Shown here: positions 1 through 5,801 of the stretch, in pieces | Layout: each line of letters opens with the position of its first letter | How positions within the stretch are numbered: position 1 is the stretch's first letter | Source: Chitinivibrionales bacterium | GTDB lineage: Bacteria; Fibrobacterota; Chitinivibrionia; Chitinivibrionales; FEN-1185 | Length of the DNA: 7,148 nucleotides | NCBI GenBank assembly: GCA_028718065.1 | Contig: JAQUMP010000168.1 | Location: 1 to 7,148, forward strand | Direction: 5' to 3' | Position numbers and translations under genes: made by a program | Notes under the pieces: model-generated | What the model was told of the DNA's origin: nothing | The model's input: the letters and a program-made list of their open reading frames with translations, nothing else | The model's database searches: none

Positions 1-56
1 AATTAAACTTTGTTGAAAAGGGCATAAATATACATCATTTCGATCGAACAATGTTT

Positions 57-79
57 TATTGTACCTTTTTGGTACAATA
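57..79. promoter_or_regulatory. 9-bp inverted repeat, candidate operator in the leader of the deacetylase/ABC operon
   Basis: The arms TATTGTACC (57-65) and GGTACAATA (71-79) are perfect inverted repeats around a TTTTT spacer. The right arm contains TACAAT (73-78), a good match to a sigma-70 -10 box, although no convincing -35 box lies 16-18 bases upstream. A dyad over a -10 box is a usual arrangement for a repressor operator. It sits about 80 bases before the deacetylase start. No run of T follows the right arm as in a terminator, and the stem has few G/C pairs. The binding protein cannot be named. That the dyad exists is certain; its role is inferred. Confidence 0.45.
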
Positions 80-160
80 TTTTAAAGGCCTAAAGATGCT
101 TTGCTAAAAGGATAGTTGGCCGTAGCGGATGTATGAGACCGGAAATTAAATTAATTGCTT

Positions 161-1294
161 ATGCGCGCAGCATTCATACATTCACGCGAAATCGAGAAAT
201 ACCATTATCCTGCCGATTGCCCGTTTAAAACGGAACGGGCCGCCTTGACTAAGAATATTCTTTCGTCCATCAATCGCTATCAGGACCGGGCGCAGGGAAT
301 CGTTGAATATGCTCCGCGCCCGGCAACACGCGACGAGCTTGCGCTCTATCATACCTCGGAGTACCTGGAAGTCCTGCAACAGGCCTCGGCCGGCAATCTG
401 GCTCCCGAGGCGCTTTTTATGGGGTTGGGAACGCAAGATACTCCAATCTTTACCGACCTGTATCCATATTCCGTGCTGGCGGGAGGGGCATCATTGACAG
501 GTGCGCAATTGCTCCTGGATCAAAAGTTCGATATTGTTTTTAACCCCTCCGGCGGTTTTCATCACGCTTTTAAAGGCAAGGCCGGTGGCTTCTGCTATAT
601 CAACGATGTAGTCCTGGCCGCGCGGTTTCTGGCAAATGCCGGCAAACGCGTGTTTTGCTTAGACCTCGACGCCCACCATGGCGACGGCACCCAGGCGGCA
701 TTTTACGACCAAAATTCCGTTTTTACGGTTTCGTTTCATGAGAGCGGTAAAACCCTGTTTCCGTGGGGCGGATTCGAGTTCGAAATCGGCGAAGGGGAGG
801 GGCGTGGTTATAATGTAAATATGCCTTTTCCGGCCGGTACCGACGACGATGTTTACGCGCGGGCCTTTAACGAATTGGTCCCGCCGCTGCTCGATGTTTA
901 CAAGGCGGACATTATCCTGCTCGAAATCGGCATGGATATTCTGGCCGTGGACCCGCTCACGCACCTGGGTTGTACCAATAATGTTCTGGCCGCCATATTA
1001 CCTTTACTGACCCGTACCGGAATGCCCCTGCTGGTCATGGGCGGCGGCGGCTACCATCCGCAGGCGACCGCCCGCGCCTGGTCGCTGGCCTGGTGTATTT
1101 TATGCGGGTTTGAAAGCAGCGAGGATTTATCGCTGGGCATGGGCGGCGTGTTCCTGGGCAGCAGCGAATGGGAGGCCGGCCTGCGCGACATGCATTCCTA
1201 TGCCACAGGTAAAGATTTGCAAAGGATAAATACTGACGTCGATGAAAAGATTGAGTATATTAAACGAACGGTGTTTCCGATACATAATATTTAA
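161..1294 (+). CDS. Histone deacetylase-family (AcuC-like) zinc deacetylase
   Basis: This is a 377-residue protein of the arginase/deacetylase superfamily, class I HDAC/AcuC type, expected to be a cytoplasmic Zn-dependent hydrolase removing acetyl or related acyl groups from amines. The whole catalytic set is visible (numbered from the TTG at 155): GTQDTP with Asp95, the His136-His137 pair in GGFHHAF, GFCYIND 145-151, zinc ligands Asp172 and His174 in LDLDAHHGDG and Asp261 in GMD, and Tyr300 after GGGG. Its length is normal for AcuC-like proteins. ATG 161 was chosen because MRAAFIHS matches the usual family start; TTG 155 would add two residues. Neither start has a strong ribosome binding site. 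Leu268 sits where polyamine deacetylase HDAC10 has its gatekeeper Glu, which argues against acetylpolyamines. The substrate is unknown, and acuC acetoin-utilisation neighbours are absent, so no symbol is given. It is first in a three-gene operon. Confidence 0.93.
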   Translation: MRAAFIHSREIEKYHYPADCPFKTERAALTKNILSSINRYQDRAQGIVEYAPRPATRDELALYHTSEYLEVLQQASAGNLAPEALFMGLGTQDTPIFTDLYPYSVLAGGASLTGAQLLLDQKFDIVFNPSGGFHHAFKGKAGGFCYINDVVLAARFLANAGKRVFCLDLDAHHGDGTQAAFYDQNSVFTVSFHESGKTLFPWGGFEFEIGEGEGRGYNVNMPFPAGTDDDVYARAFNELVPPLLDVYKADIILLEIGMDILAVDPLTHLGCTNNVLAAILPLLTRTGMPLLVMGGGGYHPQATARAWSLAWCILCGFESSEDLSLGMGGVFLGSSEWEAGLRDMHSYATGKDLQRINTDVDEKIEYIKRTVFPIHNI

Positions 1295-1300
1295 TACTTC

Positions 1301-3502
1301 ATGAACCTCCTTACCAAACTTCCTCCCCAGATTTCCCAAAAACTTTCCGGCAAAGGCCCCGTGCGCTACGCCCTGCGCGGCGACCTTGCGGCCGACCGCT
1401 CGTTTAAGGAGCGTTATTTAATCGTAACGGAGCGCGCCGTGATTGTCGCGGAGGAAAGCGGCGAAACAATAGAATATAACCTGAGCGACTGTTCCGAAAT
1501 CCGCCTCGACGAACTCGTGGGCGGCGGACGGCTTTCCGCAATTGTCAAGGGTGAGGTCCGGCAGCTTGTCTCCTATTCCAACCATTACGTACCGCAGTTT
1601 TCGGTCCTGGCCCGCGCCGTCAACGCCCTTATTGCCGGAAAATCGTTCGAACTCCCCGAAGAAAACTTTGTTTCTTTTTGCGCGCGTTGCGGCGCGCCCT
1701 TGCCGGAGCGCGACAGCACCTGTCCGCGCTGCGTGCCGCGCCTCAAGATCTTCGCGCGCATCTTTGCACTCACCAAACCGTATAAAGGGCGCGTTGCCGT
1801 ACTCATGATCGTGACCGCGCTCGGCGTTTCGTTTCAGGTAGTGCAACCCTGGCTTACGCGCCTGCTGGTCGACAATGTCGTCGGCGGCCGCCATCCCAAC
1901 CAACTCCTGCCGCTTATCGGCGCCATGATGGCCGGCGCGACCCTGTTTTTGCTCATGCGCATGGTCAACGTTTACTTAGCGGGATGGATCAGCGGGCGCA
2001 TCGTTACCGACTTGCGCGCGCAATTGCATTCGGTGCTGCAATATTTAAAAATCAACTTTTTTAACCGGCGCGAGCCCGGCGAGTTTACCAGCCGCGTAAT
2101 GTACGACACCAACGAGCTTTACCAGTTTCTGGTCGACGGACTGCCCTTTTTGCTGATTAATTCGCTCATGTTCATGGTTATCGGGGTTATCCTGGTTTTA
2201 AGCGACTGGCGCCTGGCGATCTTTGTGTTTTTGCCCGTGCCGTTTTTAGTGCTGGGCAGCAATCTCTTCTGGCAAAAGCTTATTCCCCTGTTCCATCAGC
2301 AGGGCAGCGCCGTCGGCCACATGCACAACACCATCAAGGAGTCGCAGGAGGGTATCCGCGTTGTCAAGGCGTTCGCGCAGCAGGAGCGCCGCATCCGTCA
2401 ATTTTCCACGGTAAACCGCCGTATTTTCAGCACGACCCTTAATATTCAGCGCACCTGGGGTGCCTTTAACGAAGTCATGTTCTGGGTCATGAATATGGGC
2501 GTGGCCCTTGTGTGGTTTTTTGCGGTCAAACGCATGGTGCTGGGTGATAAACATTTAACGCTCGGCGTTTTATTCGCCTACATCGGCTATATCTGGCTTT
2601 TCTATGGGCCGCTCCAGTGGTTTTCGGTGGTCATCAACTGGATGACGCACGCCTTCGCGGGGGCCGAGCGCATTTTTGAGATCATCGATTCCAGCACCGA
2701 AGCATTTAACGACCCGCGCGCGATTTCCCTGCCCAAGGTGGCCGGGAGCATCGAATTCACGGACGTGCGTTTTAGCTATGAGCGCGGCAAGGAAGTCATC
2801 AAAGGCGCTACTTTCGCGATTAAGGCCGGGGAAACCATCGGGCTGGTCGGCAAATCGGGCGCGGGCAAGAGCACAATCATCAATTTAATCAACCGCTTCT
2901 TTGAGGTTGACAGCGGAGAAATATTAATCGATGGCGTTCCCATAAAAAAAATCAAGCTGGAACAGTTGCGTAAAAGCATCGGTATCGTCATGCAGGACCC
3001 GTTTTTATTTAACGCCACTATCGCCGAAAACATCGCCTTCGGCATGGAGCACGCCGATTTCAGCGATATCGTGCGCGCCGCGCAGGCCGCGTTCGCGCAT
3101 GATTTTATCATTAAAAAAGAAGACGGCTACGACACCATGGTCGGGGAGGACGGCGCCAAGCTTTCGGGTGGTGAAAAACAGCGAATCTCCATCGCGCGCG
3201 CAATCCTGCACGATCCGCCCATCCTTATTTTAGACGAGGCGACTTCCTCGGTGGACGTTAACACGGAAAAACATATCCAGGAAGCCACGGCGGCGCTTAT
3301 AAAAAACCGAACTACCATTGCCATCGCGCACCGTTTAAGCACGCTGCGCAATGCCGACCGGCTGATCGTGCTTGACGAAGGCAAGGTCGCGGAAATAGGC
3401 ACGCACGACGAGCTCATGCAAAAACCCGACGGTATTTACGCCCAGCTTGCCCAAACGCACAACGAAATGAGCCGGCTGCGCGGGGTGGTGTGGAAAGAAT
3501 GA
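1301..3502 (+). CDS. ABC exporter, fused membrane and ATPase domains, cyanophycin-associated type
   Basis: This is a 733-residue inner-membrane ABC exporter half-transporter, expected to work as a dimer. Residues 1-120 form a soluble, beta-rich N-terminal domain. A zinc ribbon follows with Cys127, Cys130, Cys141 and Cys144 (CARCG and CPRC). Six hydrophobic segments lie near 165-185, 202-226, 278-300, 304-323, 389-409 and 419-445. The nucleotide-binding domain has Walker A GKSGAGKST (517-525), Q-loop Gln565, signature LSGGE (621-625), Walker B ILILDE ending in Glu646 and switch His677, so the ATPase looks fully active. The extra N-terminal domain, ribbon and downstream DUF1854 gene match the transporters annotated as cyanophycin metabolism-associated. 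No cyanophycin gene is seen here, so the substrate is open. It starts 6 bases after the deacetylase stop with no clear ribosome binding site, suggesting translational coupling. Confidence 0.93.
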   Translation: MNLLTKLPPQISQKLSGKGPVRYALRGDLAADRSFKERYLIVTERAVIVAEESGETIEYNLSDCSEIRLDELVGGGRLSAIVKGEVRQLVSYSNHYVPQFSVLARAVNALIAGKSFELPEENFVSFCARCGAPLPERDSTCPRCVPRLKIFARIFALTKPYKGRVAVLMIVTALGVSFQVVQPWLTRLLVDNVVGGRHPNQLLPLIGAMMAGATLFLLMRMVNVYLAGWISGRIVTDLRAQLHSVLQYLKINFFNRREPGEFTSRVMYDTNELYQFLVDGLPFLLINSLMFMVIGVILVLSDWRLAIFVFLPVPFLVLGSNLFWQKLIPLFHQQGSAVGHMHNTIKESQEGIRVVKAFAQQERRIRQFSTVNRRIFSTTLNIQRTWGAFNEVMFWVMNMGVALVWFFAVKRMVLGDKHLTLGVLFAYIGYIWLFYGPLQWFSVVINWMTHAFAGAERIFEIIDSSTEAFNDPRAISLPKVAGSIEFTDVRFSYERGKEVIKGATFAIKAGETIGLVGKSGAGKSTIINLINRFFEVDSGEILIDGVPIKKIKLEQLRKSIGIVMQDPFLFNATIAENIAFGMEHADFSDIVRAAQAAFAHDFIIKKEDGYDTMVGEDGAKLSGGEKQRISIARAILHDPPILILDEATSSVDVNTEKHIQEATAALIKNRTTIAIAHRLSTLRNADRLIVLDEGKVAEIGTHDELMQKPDGIYAQLAQTHNEMSRLRGVVWKE

Positions 3503-3957
3503 GTCTTATTAAATTAATAAAAAAGAACGACCAGGTTTACGCCGTCGTAGAAGGCAACGAGCCCCAGGAGGTCCGCATCGTTTACCTGCGGCCATTAAGC
3601 GGTATGGGGCGGGAAATTTCCATTATCGGAAAAAAAGAGGAGCTTGTCTGCGTTAAAAGCTTAGACGAACTGGATGGGCCCTCGCAAATTATCGCCAAAC
3701 AGGAGCTGGAGTCGGCCTATTATCTTCCGCGGATCACCGCCATCGCCAAGACCGAGACGCACTTCGGCAATCGCTATTTTTATGTGGAAACAAACAAGGG
3801 ACCCGCGCAGTTTTTGCTCAAGAACCCCTACGTGAGCGTGCGCTGGGTTACCGACGATGAGGCCATAATCATCGACGCCATGAACAACCGTTTCCATATA
3901 CCTTCTGTCAAGAACCTCGACCCCCGGTCGCGGCAGGAGTTTTTGAAGGTGCTGTAA
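3499..3957 (+). CDS. DUF1854 protein, partner of the upstream ABC exporter
   Basis: This is a soluble protein of 152 residues with no signal peptide or membrane segment. It matches the DUF1854 family over nearly its full length: an early RPLSG-like stretch near 31, YYLPRITAI at 74-82, the strand pair RYFYVETNKGPAQF near 92-105, and a C-terminal end containing HIPSVKNLDPRSRQEFL. The family is known mainly as a companion of this kind of ABC transporter, and its biochemical role is not established. ATG 3499 overlaps the ABC stop as ATGA, typical of translational coupling and of subunits needed in matched amounts. An in-frame GTG at 3490 would add three residues and deepen the overlap, and is less likely. 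A regulatory or adaptor role for the exporter is inferred from position only. Confidence 0.88.
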   Translation: MSLIKLIKKNDQVYAVVEGNEPQEVRIVYLRPLSGMGREISIIGKKEELVCVKSLDELDGPSQIIAKQELESAYYLPRITAIAKTETHFGNRYFYVETNKGPAQFLLKNPYVSVRWVTDDEAIIIDAMNNRFHIPSVKNLDPRSRQEFLKVL

Positions 3958-3973
3958 TCACCCGATTTCGCCC

Positions 3974-4498
3974 TTATTTCTTGACGCAATAAAAAGTTTT
4001 CTGGATGCTTTTGTCGCCGACCGTGACTTTGAACATCCATTTGCCTTCCAAAAGCTCAAAATTATCGGAAAATTCAAAACCGGAAAAGCAGGGAACGTTA
4101 CCGCTATCGAACGTTTTAAATGACCACGCCCGTTCGCTTCTGCCGTTTTGCGGATTGGTCATATTGCGGGGATAAATCACTTCGCAGGTTATGGGATATT
4201 TCAGGGCTGTTTTGTTTTTAGAAATAAGCTCGTACCTCAGACCGAATTCTACGCCTATTTTCAAGGGTATCGTGTCGGTCTGTGACACAATTGAATCTTT
4301 TTTTACGGCAAACACTTTCCCGGCAACGGCCTTATCGTACTTTTGCGATTCAAGCCCCGTGCTTTTAGTAATTCCATAATCGACAATTTTTATGTCCGTT
4401 ATATCCTTTATGTCCCCTGTCGCCGTGGCGGCGTTGTTTATCAAATAAAGGCAGAAAATAAAAACGCAACTGAATTTCAAAACATTGGATATGGACAT
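3974..4498 (-). CDS. Secreted DUF3859 family protein
   Basis: The 174-residue product has a Sec-type signal peptide: Lys8, a hydrophobic core at about 9-20, and a likely signal peptidase I site after the A-T-A at 24-26. The mature part resembles DUF3859: DYGITKS near 40-46, a central IPLKIGVEFGLRY stretch, and a closing pattern of LLEGKWMFKVTVGDK and KTFYC. It reads as one compact beta-sandwich domain without catalytic motifs. Mature cysteines are Cys105, Cys137 and Cys171, so one disulfide is possible. The family's function is unknown, and export past the inner membrane is inferred from the signal. The gene faces the DUF1854 gene with only 16 bases between the stop codons, and I see no terminator in that gap. 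It is visibly more AT-rich than the operon on its left. It has its own promoter and ribosome binding site. Confidence 0.85.
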   Translation of the reverse strand: MSISNVLKFSCVFIFCLYLINNAATATGDIKDITDIKIVDYGITKSTGLESQKYDKAVAGKVFAVKKDSIVSQTDTIPLKIGVEFGLRYELISKNKTALKYPITCEVIYPRNMTNPQNGRSERAWSFKTFDSGNVPCFSGFEFSDNFELLEGKWMFKVTVGDKSIQKTFYCVKK

Positions 4499-4502
4499 CT
4501 AA

Positions 4503-4510
4503 CCTTCCTT
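4503..4510 (-). promoter_or_regulatory. Ribosome binding site of the DUF3859 gene
   Basis: The minus strand reads AAGGAAGG followed by TTAG and the ATG at 4498. AAGGA lies 7 bases before the start codon, close to ideal spacing, and this fixes the start of the DUF3859 gene. Confidence 0.75.
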
Positions 4511-4544
4511 GTTTTACAAAAAAGAATTGGCGTATTGATAATGT

Positions 4545-4573
4545 ATAGTACCCTATTTGCGGATATTAATCAA
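4545..4573 (-). promoter_or_regulatory. Sigma-70-type promoter for the DUF3859 gene
   Basis: Read on the minus strand, TTGATT (4573-4568) is followed by a 17-base spacer and TACTAT (4550-4545). Both hexamers are near consensus and the spacing is optimal. Transcription would start near 4538, giving an untranslated leader of about 40 bases before the ATG at 4498. The promoter lies just downstream, in the direction of minus-strand transcription, of the 4593-4630 terminator, so the gene appears to be an independent unit insulated from the region to its right. Confidence 0.6.
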
Positions 4574-4592
4574 GTGTAAAGGGGGATCAAAT

Positions 4593-4630
4593 AAAAAATC
4601 CCGGCAGATGTTTACCTGCCGGGATTTTTT
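4593..4630. terminator. Strong bidirectional Rho-independent terminator
   Basis: A perfect 15-bp stem pairs 4593-4607 with 4616-4630 around an 8-base loop. The core CCCGGCAG/CTGCCGGG is flanked by six A on the left and a run of T (4625-4632) on the right, so it is a good terminator in both directions. On the minus strand it would end a transcript starting near 4776. On the plus strand it could stop antisense read-through from the deacetylase operon, which has no visible terminator of its own. Confidence 0.85.
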
Positions 4631-4659
4631 TTCTCCGGAAGCCTCACAGAAGCTTGTAG

Positions 4660-4719
4660 CTAACAGGCCTCACCGGAGGCTCCTTGAGTTAGTATAGTAC
4701 TAATAGGACCACCTCCTTT
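4660..4719 (-). other. Ideal Shine-Dalgarno and 14-residue frame with a possible ATT start
   Basis: AAAGGAGGTGG (4719-4709) matches the complement of the 16S rRNA tail over 10 or more bases, far better than any ribosome binding site of the normal genes in this window. No ATG, GTG or TTG lies at proper spacing downstream. ATT at 4704 stands 7 bases after AAAGGAGG and opens a 14-residue frame reading as STILTQGASGEAC after the start, stopping at TAG (4662-4660). ATT starts are rare, though infC is known to use one. The site may instead bind ribosomes without translation, or simply be part of an RNA structure. Confidence 0.25.
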
Positions 4720-4763
4720 CGCCAGGGAACAAGATCGCGCGCATGGCCCCCCTGAAAAGCCAT
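4689..4763 (-). other. 24-codon reading frame inside the candidate small transcript
   Basis: An ATG at 4763 opens a frame of 24 residues beginning MAFQGGHARD, containing PWRKEVV and ending in a hydrophobic LLVLY before TAA (4691-4689). No ribosome binding site precedes the ATG, and the predicted leader is only about 13 bases. After the TAA the same frame stays open for 14 more sense codons (4688-4647), with a KEPPVRPV stretch, before TGA at 4646-4644. This could be a real micropeptide, or chance reading of a structured RNA. Coding is not supported by anything but the open frame. Confidence 0.15.
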
Positions 4764-4782
4764 CGCGTAGCGGATATCGGTA

Positions 4783-4811
4783 AAATTAATTGTCGGCAAA
4801 TGTTATAGCAA
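4783..4811 (-). promoter_or_regulatory. Candidate promoter for the minus-strand small transcript
   Basis: On the minus strand TTGCTA (4811-4806), a 17-base spacer and TAATTT (4788-4783) form a plausible sigma-70 promoter with an expected start near 4776. An overlapping alternative is TTGCCG (4799-4794) with TATCCG 17 bases on, which is weaker. The surrounding stretch 4780-4900 is AT-rich, so chance matches are easy. Confidence 0.4.
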
Positions 4812-4916
4812 ATAGGATTCTGTATCAGTAAACGCCATCTATATTTTCATTTATTAAGAATACGTATTTTTTTAAAATATGATGCATTTATTGAAATTTT
4901 GGTTATATTATGCAGT
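4812..4916 (+). promoter_or_regulatory. AT-rich upstream region of the TIGR02147 gene
   Basis: This stretch is very rich in A and T and must hold the promoter of the regulator gene. TATATT (4904-4909) is a reasonable -10 box, but it would place the start of transcription almost on the ATG at 4917, giving a leaderless message. No good -35 box stands 17 bases upstream of it. TTTAAA and TAAAAT near 4871-4877 offer a second -10 choice with a leader of about 35 bases. No Shine-Dalgarno is visible before 4917. I cannot choose between these. Confidence 0.3.
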
Positions 4917-5801
4917 ATGGGTGCTGAAAAAATAAATATTTTCATATATTTAGAATACAGAAAGTACCTAAGTGATTACTATGCCTTAAATAAAAGCACT
5001 ATTCCTTCCTTCTCTTTCAGATATTTTTCCCAAAAAGCCGGCCTTAAAACACCGAATTTTCTGCAATTATTGATACAGGGGAAAAGGAACCTTAAATATT
5101 CTACTATAAGCCGGATCTCGCAGGCGATCGGGCATTCCGCCGAAGAAGCGCGTTATTTTGAATTGCTGGTATTTTTCGATCAGGCCGGCACCGTTGATGA
5201 AAAAGCCGCTTTTTTCTCGAAGCTCTCGGAAGCGCGCAGGTTTTACCGGATCGAACAAATTACCGATTTGCAGCTTGAGCATTTTCAAACCTGGTACCAT
5301 AAGGCCGTCCGCGAGCTCATTGGGTTTTACCCGTTTAATGAAAAAGAAAAATATGCCTACCGTAAACTTGCGGCGTGCCTCTCGCCGGCGATAAGCGAAA
5401 GCCAGGCGCGCGCATCTGTCAAGCTGCTTTTAAAGCTGGGCCTGCTCACCCGAAACGCAAACAACGCCATCGTGCAGTCGGAGCGCTTTATTTCTACCGG
5501 CGACGAGGTGAACAGCCTTTTTGTCCGGAAATTCCATCAGGTCATGATCGACCGCGCGCGGGAATCGCTGGACCGCTTTGCGCCGTCCGAACGCGATATT
5601 TCGAGCCTGACCGTGAGCATGTCCGCTGCGGGGTTTGCGCTCCTGAAACAGGAGATCCAGTTGTTCCGCAAGCGCCTCCTGGAACTCGTTAAAACAGACA
5701 CCGCCCCGGGAGGCGTGTATCAGGTCAACTTCCAGTTTTTCCCCTTAACAAACAAGAAAAAAATCCAAAAAGGGATACACAACCATGAACGTGCGCAATA
5801 A
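4917..5801 (+). CDS. TIGR02147 / DUF4423 family putative transcriptional regulator
   Basis: The product has 294 residues. The N-terminal NIFIYLEYRKYLSDYY motif (7-22) is the hallmark family opening. A helical region follows at about 31-75, with SFRYFSQKAGL, a turn at TPNFLQLLIQGKRNL and SRISQAIGHS, reading as a helix-turn-helix DNA-binding domain. The DUF4423-like part runs from about 120 to 280 and closes with VYQVNFQFFPLT, also typical of the family. The family is expanded in Fibrobacterota, presumed to be regulatory and poorly characterised. ATG 4917 is preferred because it puts the family motif at the usual place; TTG 4899 would add six residues, and neither has a ribosome binding site. 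The first 180 or so bases are much more AT-rich than the rest. Its end overlaps the next gene by 17 bases, suggesting joint expression with that lipoprotein. Confidence 0.87.
   Translation: MGAEKINIFIYLEYRKYLSDYYALNKSTIPSFSFRYFSQKAGLKTPNFLQLLIQGKRNLKYSTISRISQAIGHSAEEARYFELLVFFDQAGTVDEKAAFFSKLSEARRFYRIEQITDLQLEHFQTWYHKAVRELIGFYPFNEKEKYAYRKLAACLSPAISESQARASVKLLLKLGLLTRNANNAIVQSERFISTGDEVNSLFVRKFHQVMIDRARESLDRFAPSERDISSLTVSMSAAGFALLKQEIQLFRKRLLELVKTDTAPGGVYQVNFQFFPLTNKKKIQKGIHNHERAQ

Larger units (their letters stand above)
4590..4776 (-). ncRNA. Candidate structured small RNA or micropeptide transcript, no family recognised
   Basis: This gene-free stretch has the parts of a short independent transcription unit: a plausible promoter at 4783-4811, a structured body, and the strong terminator at 4593-4630. 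On the minus strand the body contains a TTAGTA/TACTAA hairpin (4703-4689), and the helix CTAAC/GTTAG enclosing GCCTC-CGGT-GAGGC (4693-4661). CTCCGG (4679-4674) could instead pair with CCGGAG (4638-4633), so two folds compete. An 11-base ideal Shine-Dalgarno lies at 4719-4709. I do not recognise a known RNA family. Alternatives are a peptide-coding leader, a regulatory RNA or one copy of a dispersed repeat. The call rests on sequence architecture alone. Confidence 0.4.

Noticed and set aside
13..41. TTGAAA (13-18) as the -35 box of the operon promoter
   Set aside because: No acceptable -10 box lies 16-18 bases downstream; TATACA at 29-34 is too close.
182..3417. Several long open frames on the minus strand and other plus frames across the deacetylase and ABC genes
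   Set aside because: They are shadows of GC-rich coding sequence with no family motifs, while the opposite-strand genes have unmistakable conserved motifs over the same bases.
4268..4286. GTGTC...GACAC dyad within the DUF3859 gene
   Set aside because: It is only 5 bp per arm inside a coding sequence, and such dyads are common by chance.
4191..4579. Plus-strand frames of 62 and 78 codons over the DUF3859 gene and its promoter
   Set aside because: They lie antisense to a gene with a signal peptide, ribosome binding site and promoter, and their translations show no recognisable motif.
4640..4740. A true 16S or 23S rRNA gene end
   Set aside because: Only about a dozen bases match at each end, with no flanking rRNA sequence, so no rRNA gene is annotated.
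4590..4780. 6S RNA
   Set aside because: The 5' and 3' parts do not pair into the long rod with a central bubble expected of 6S RNA.
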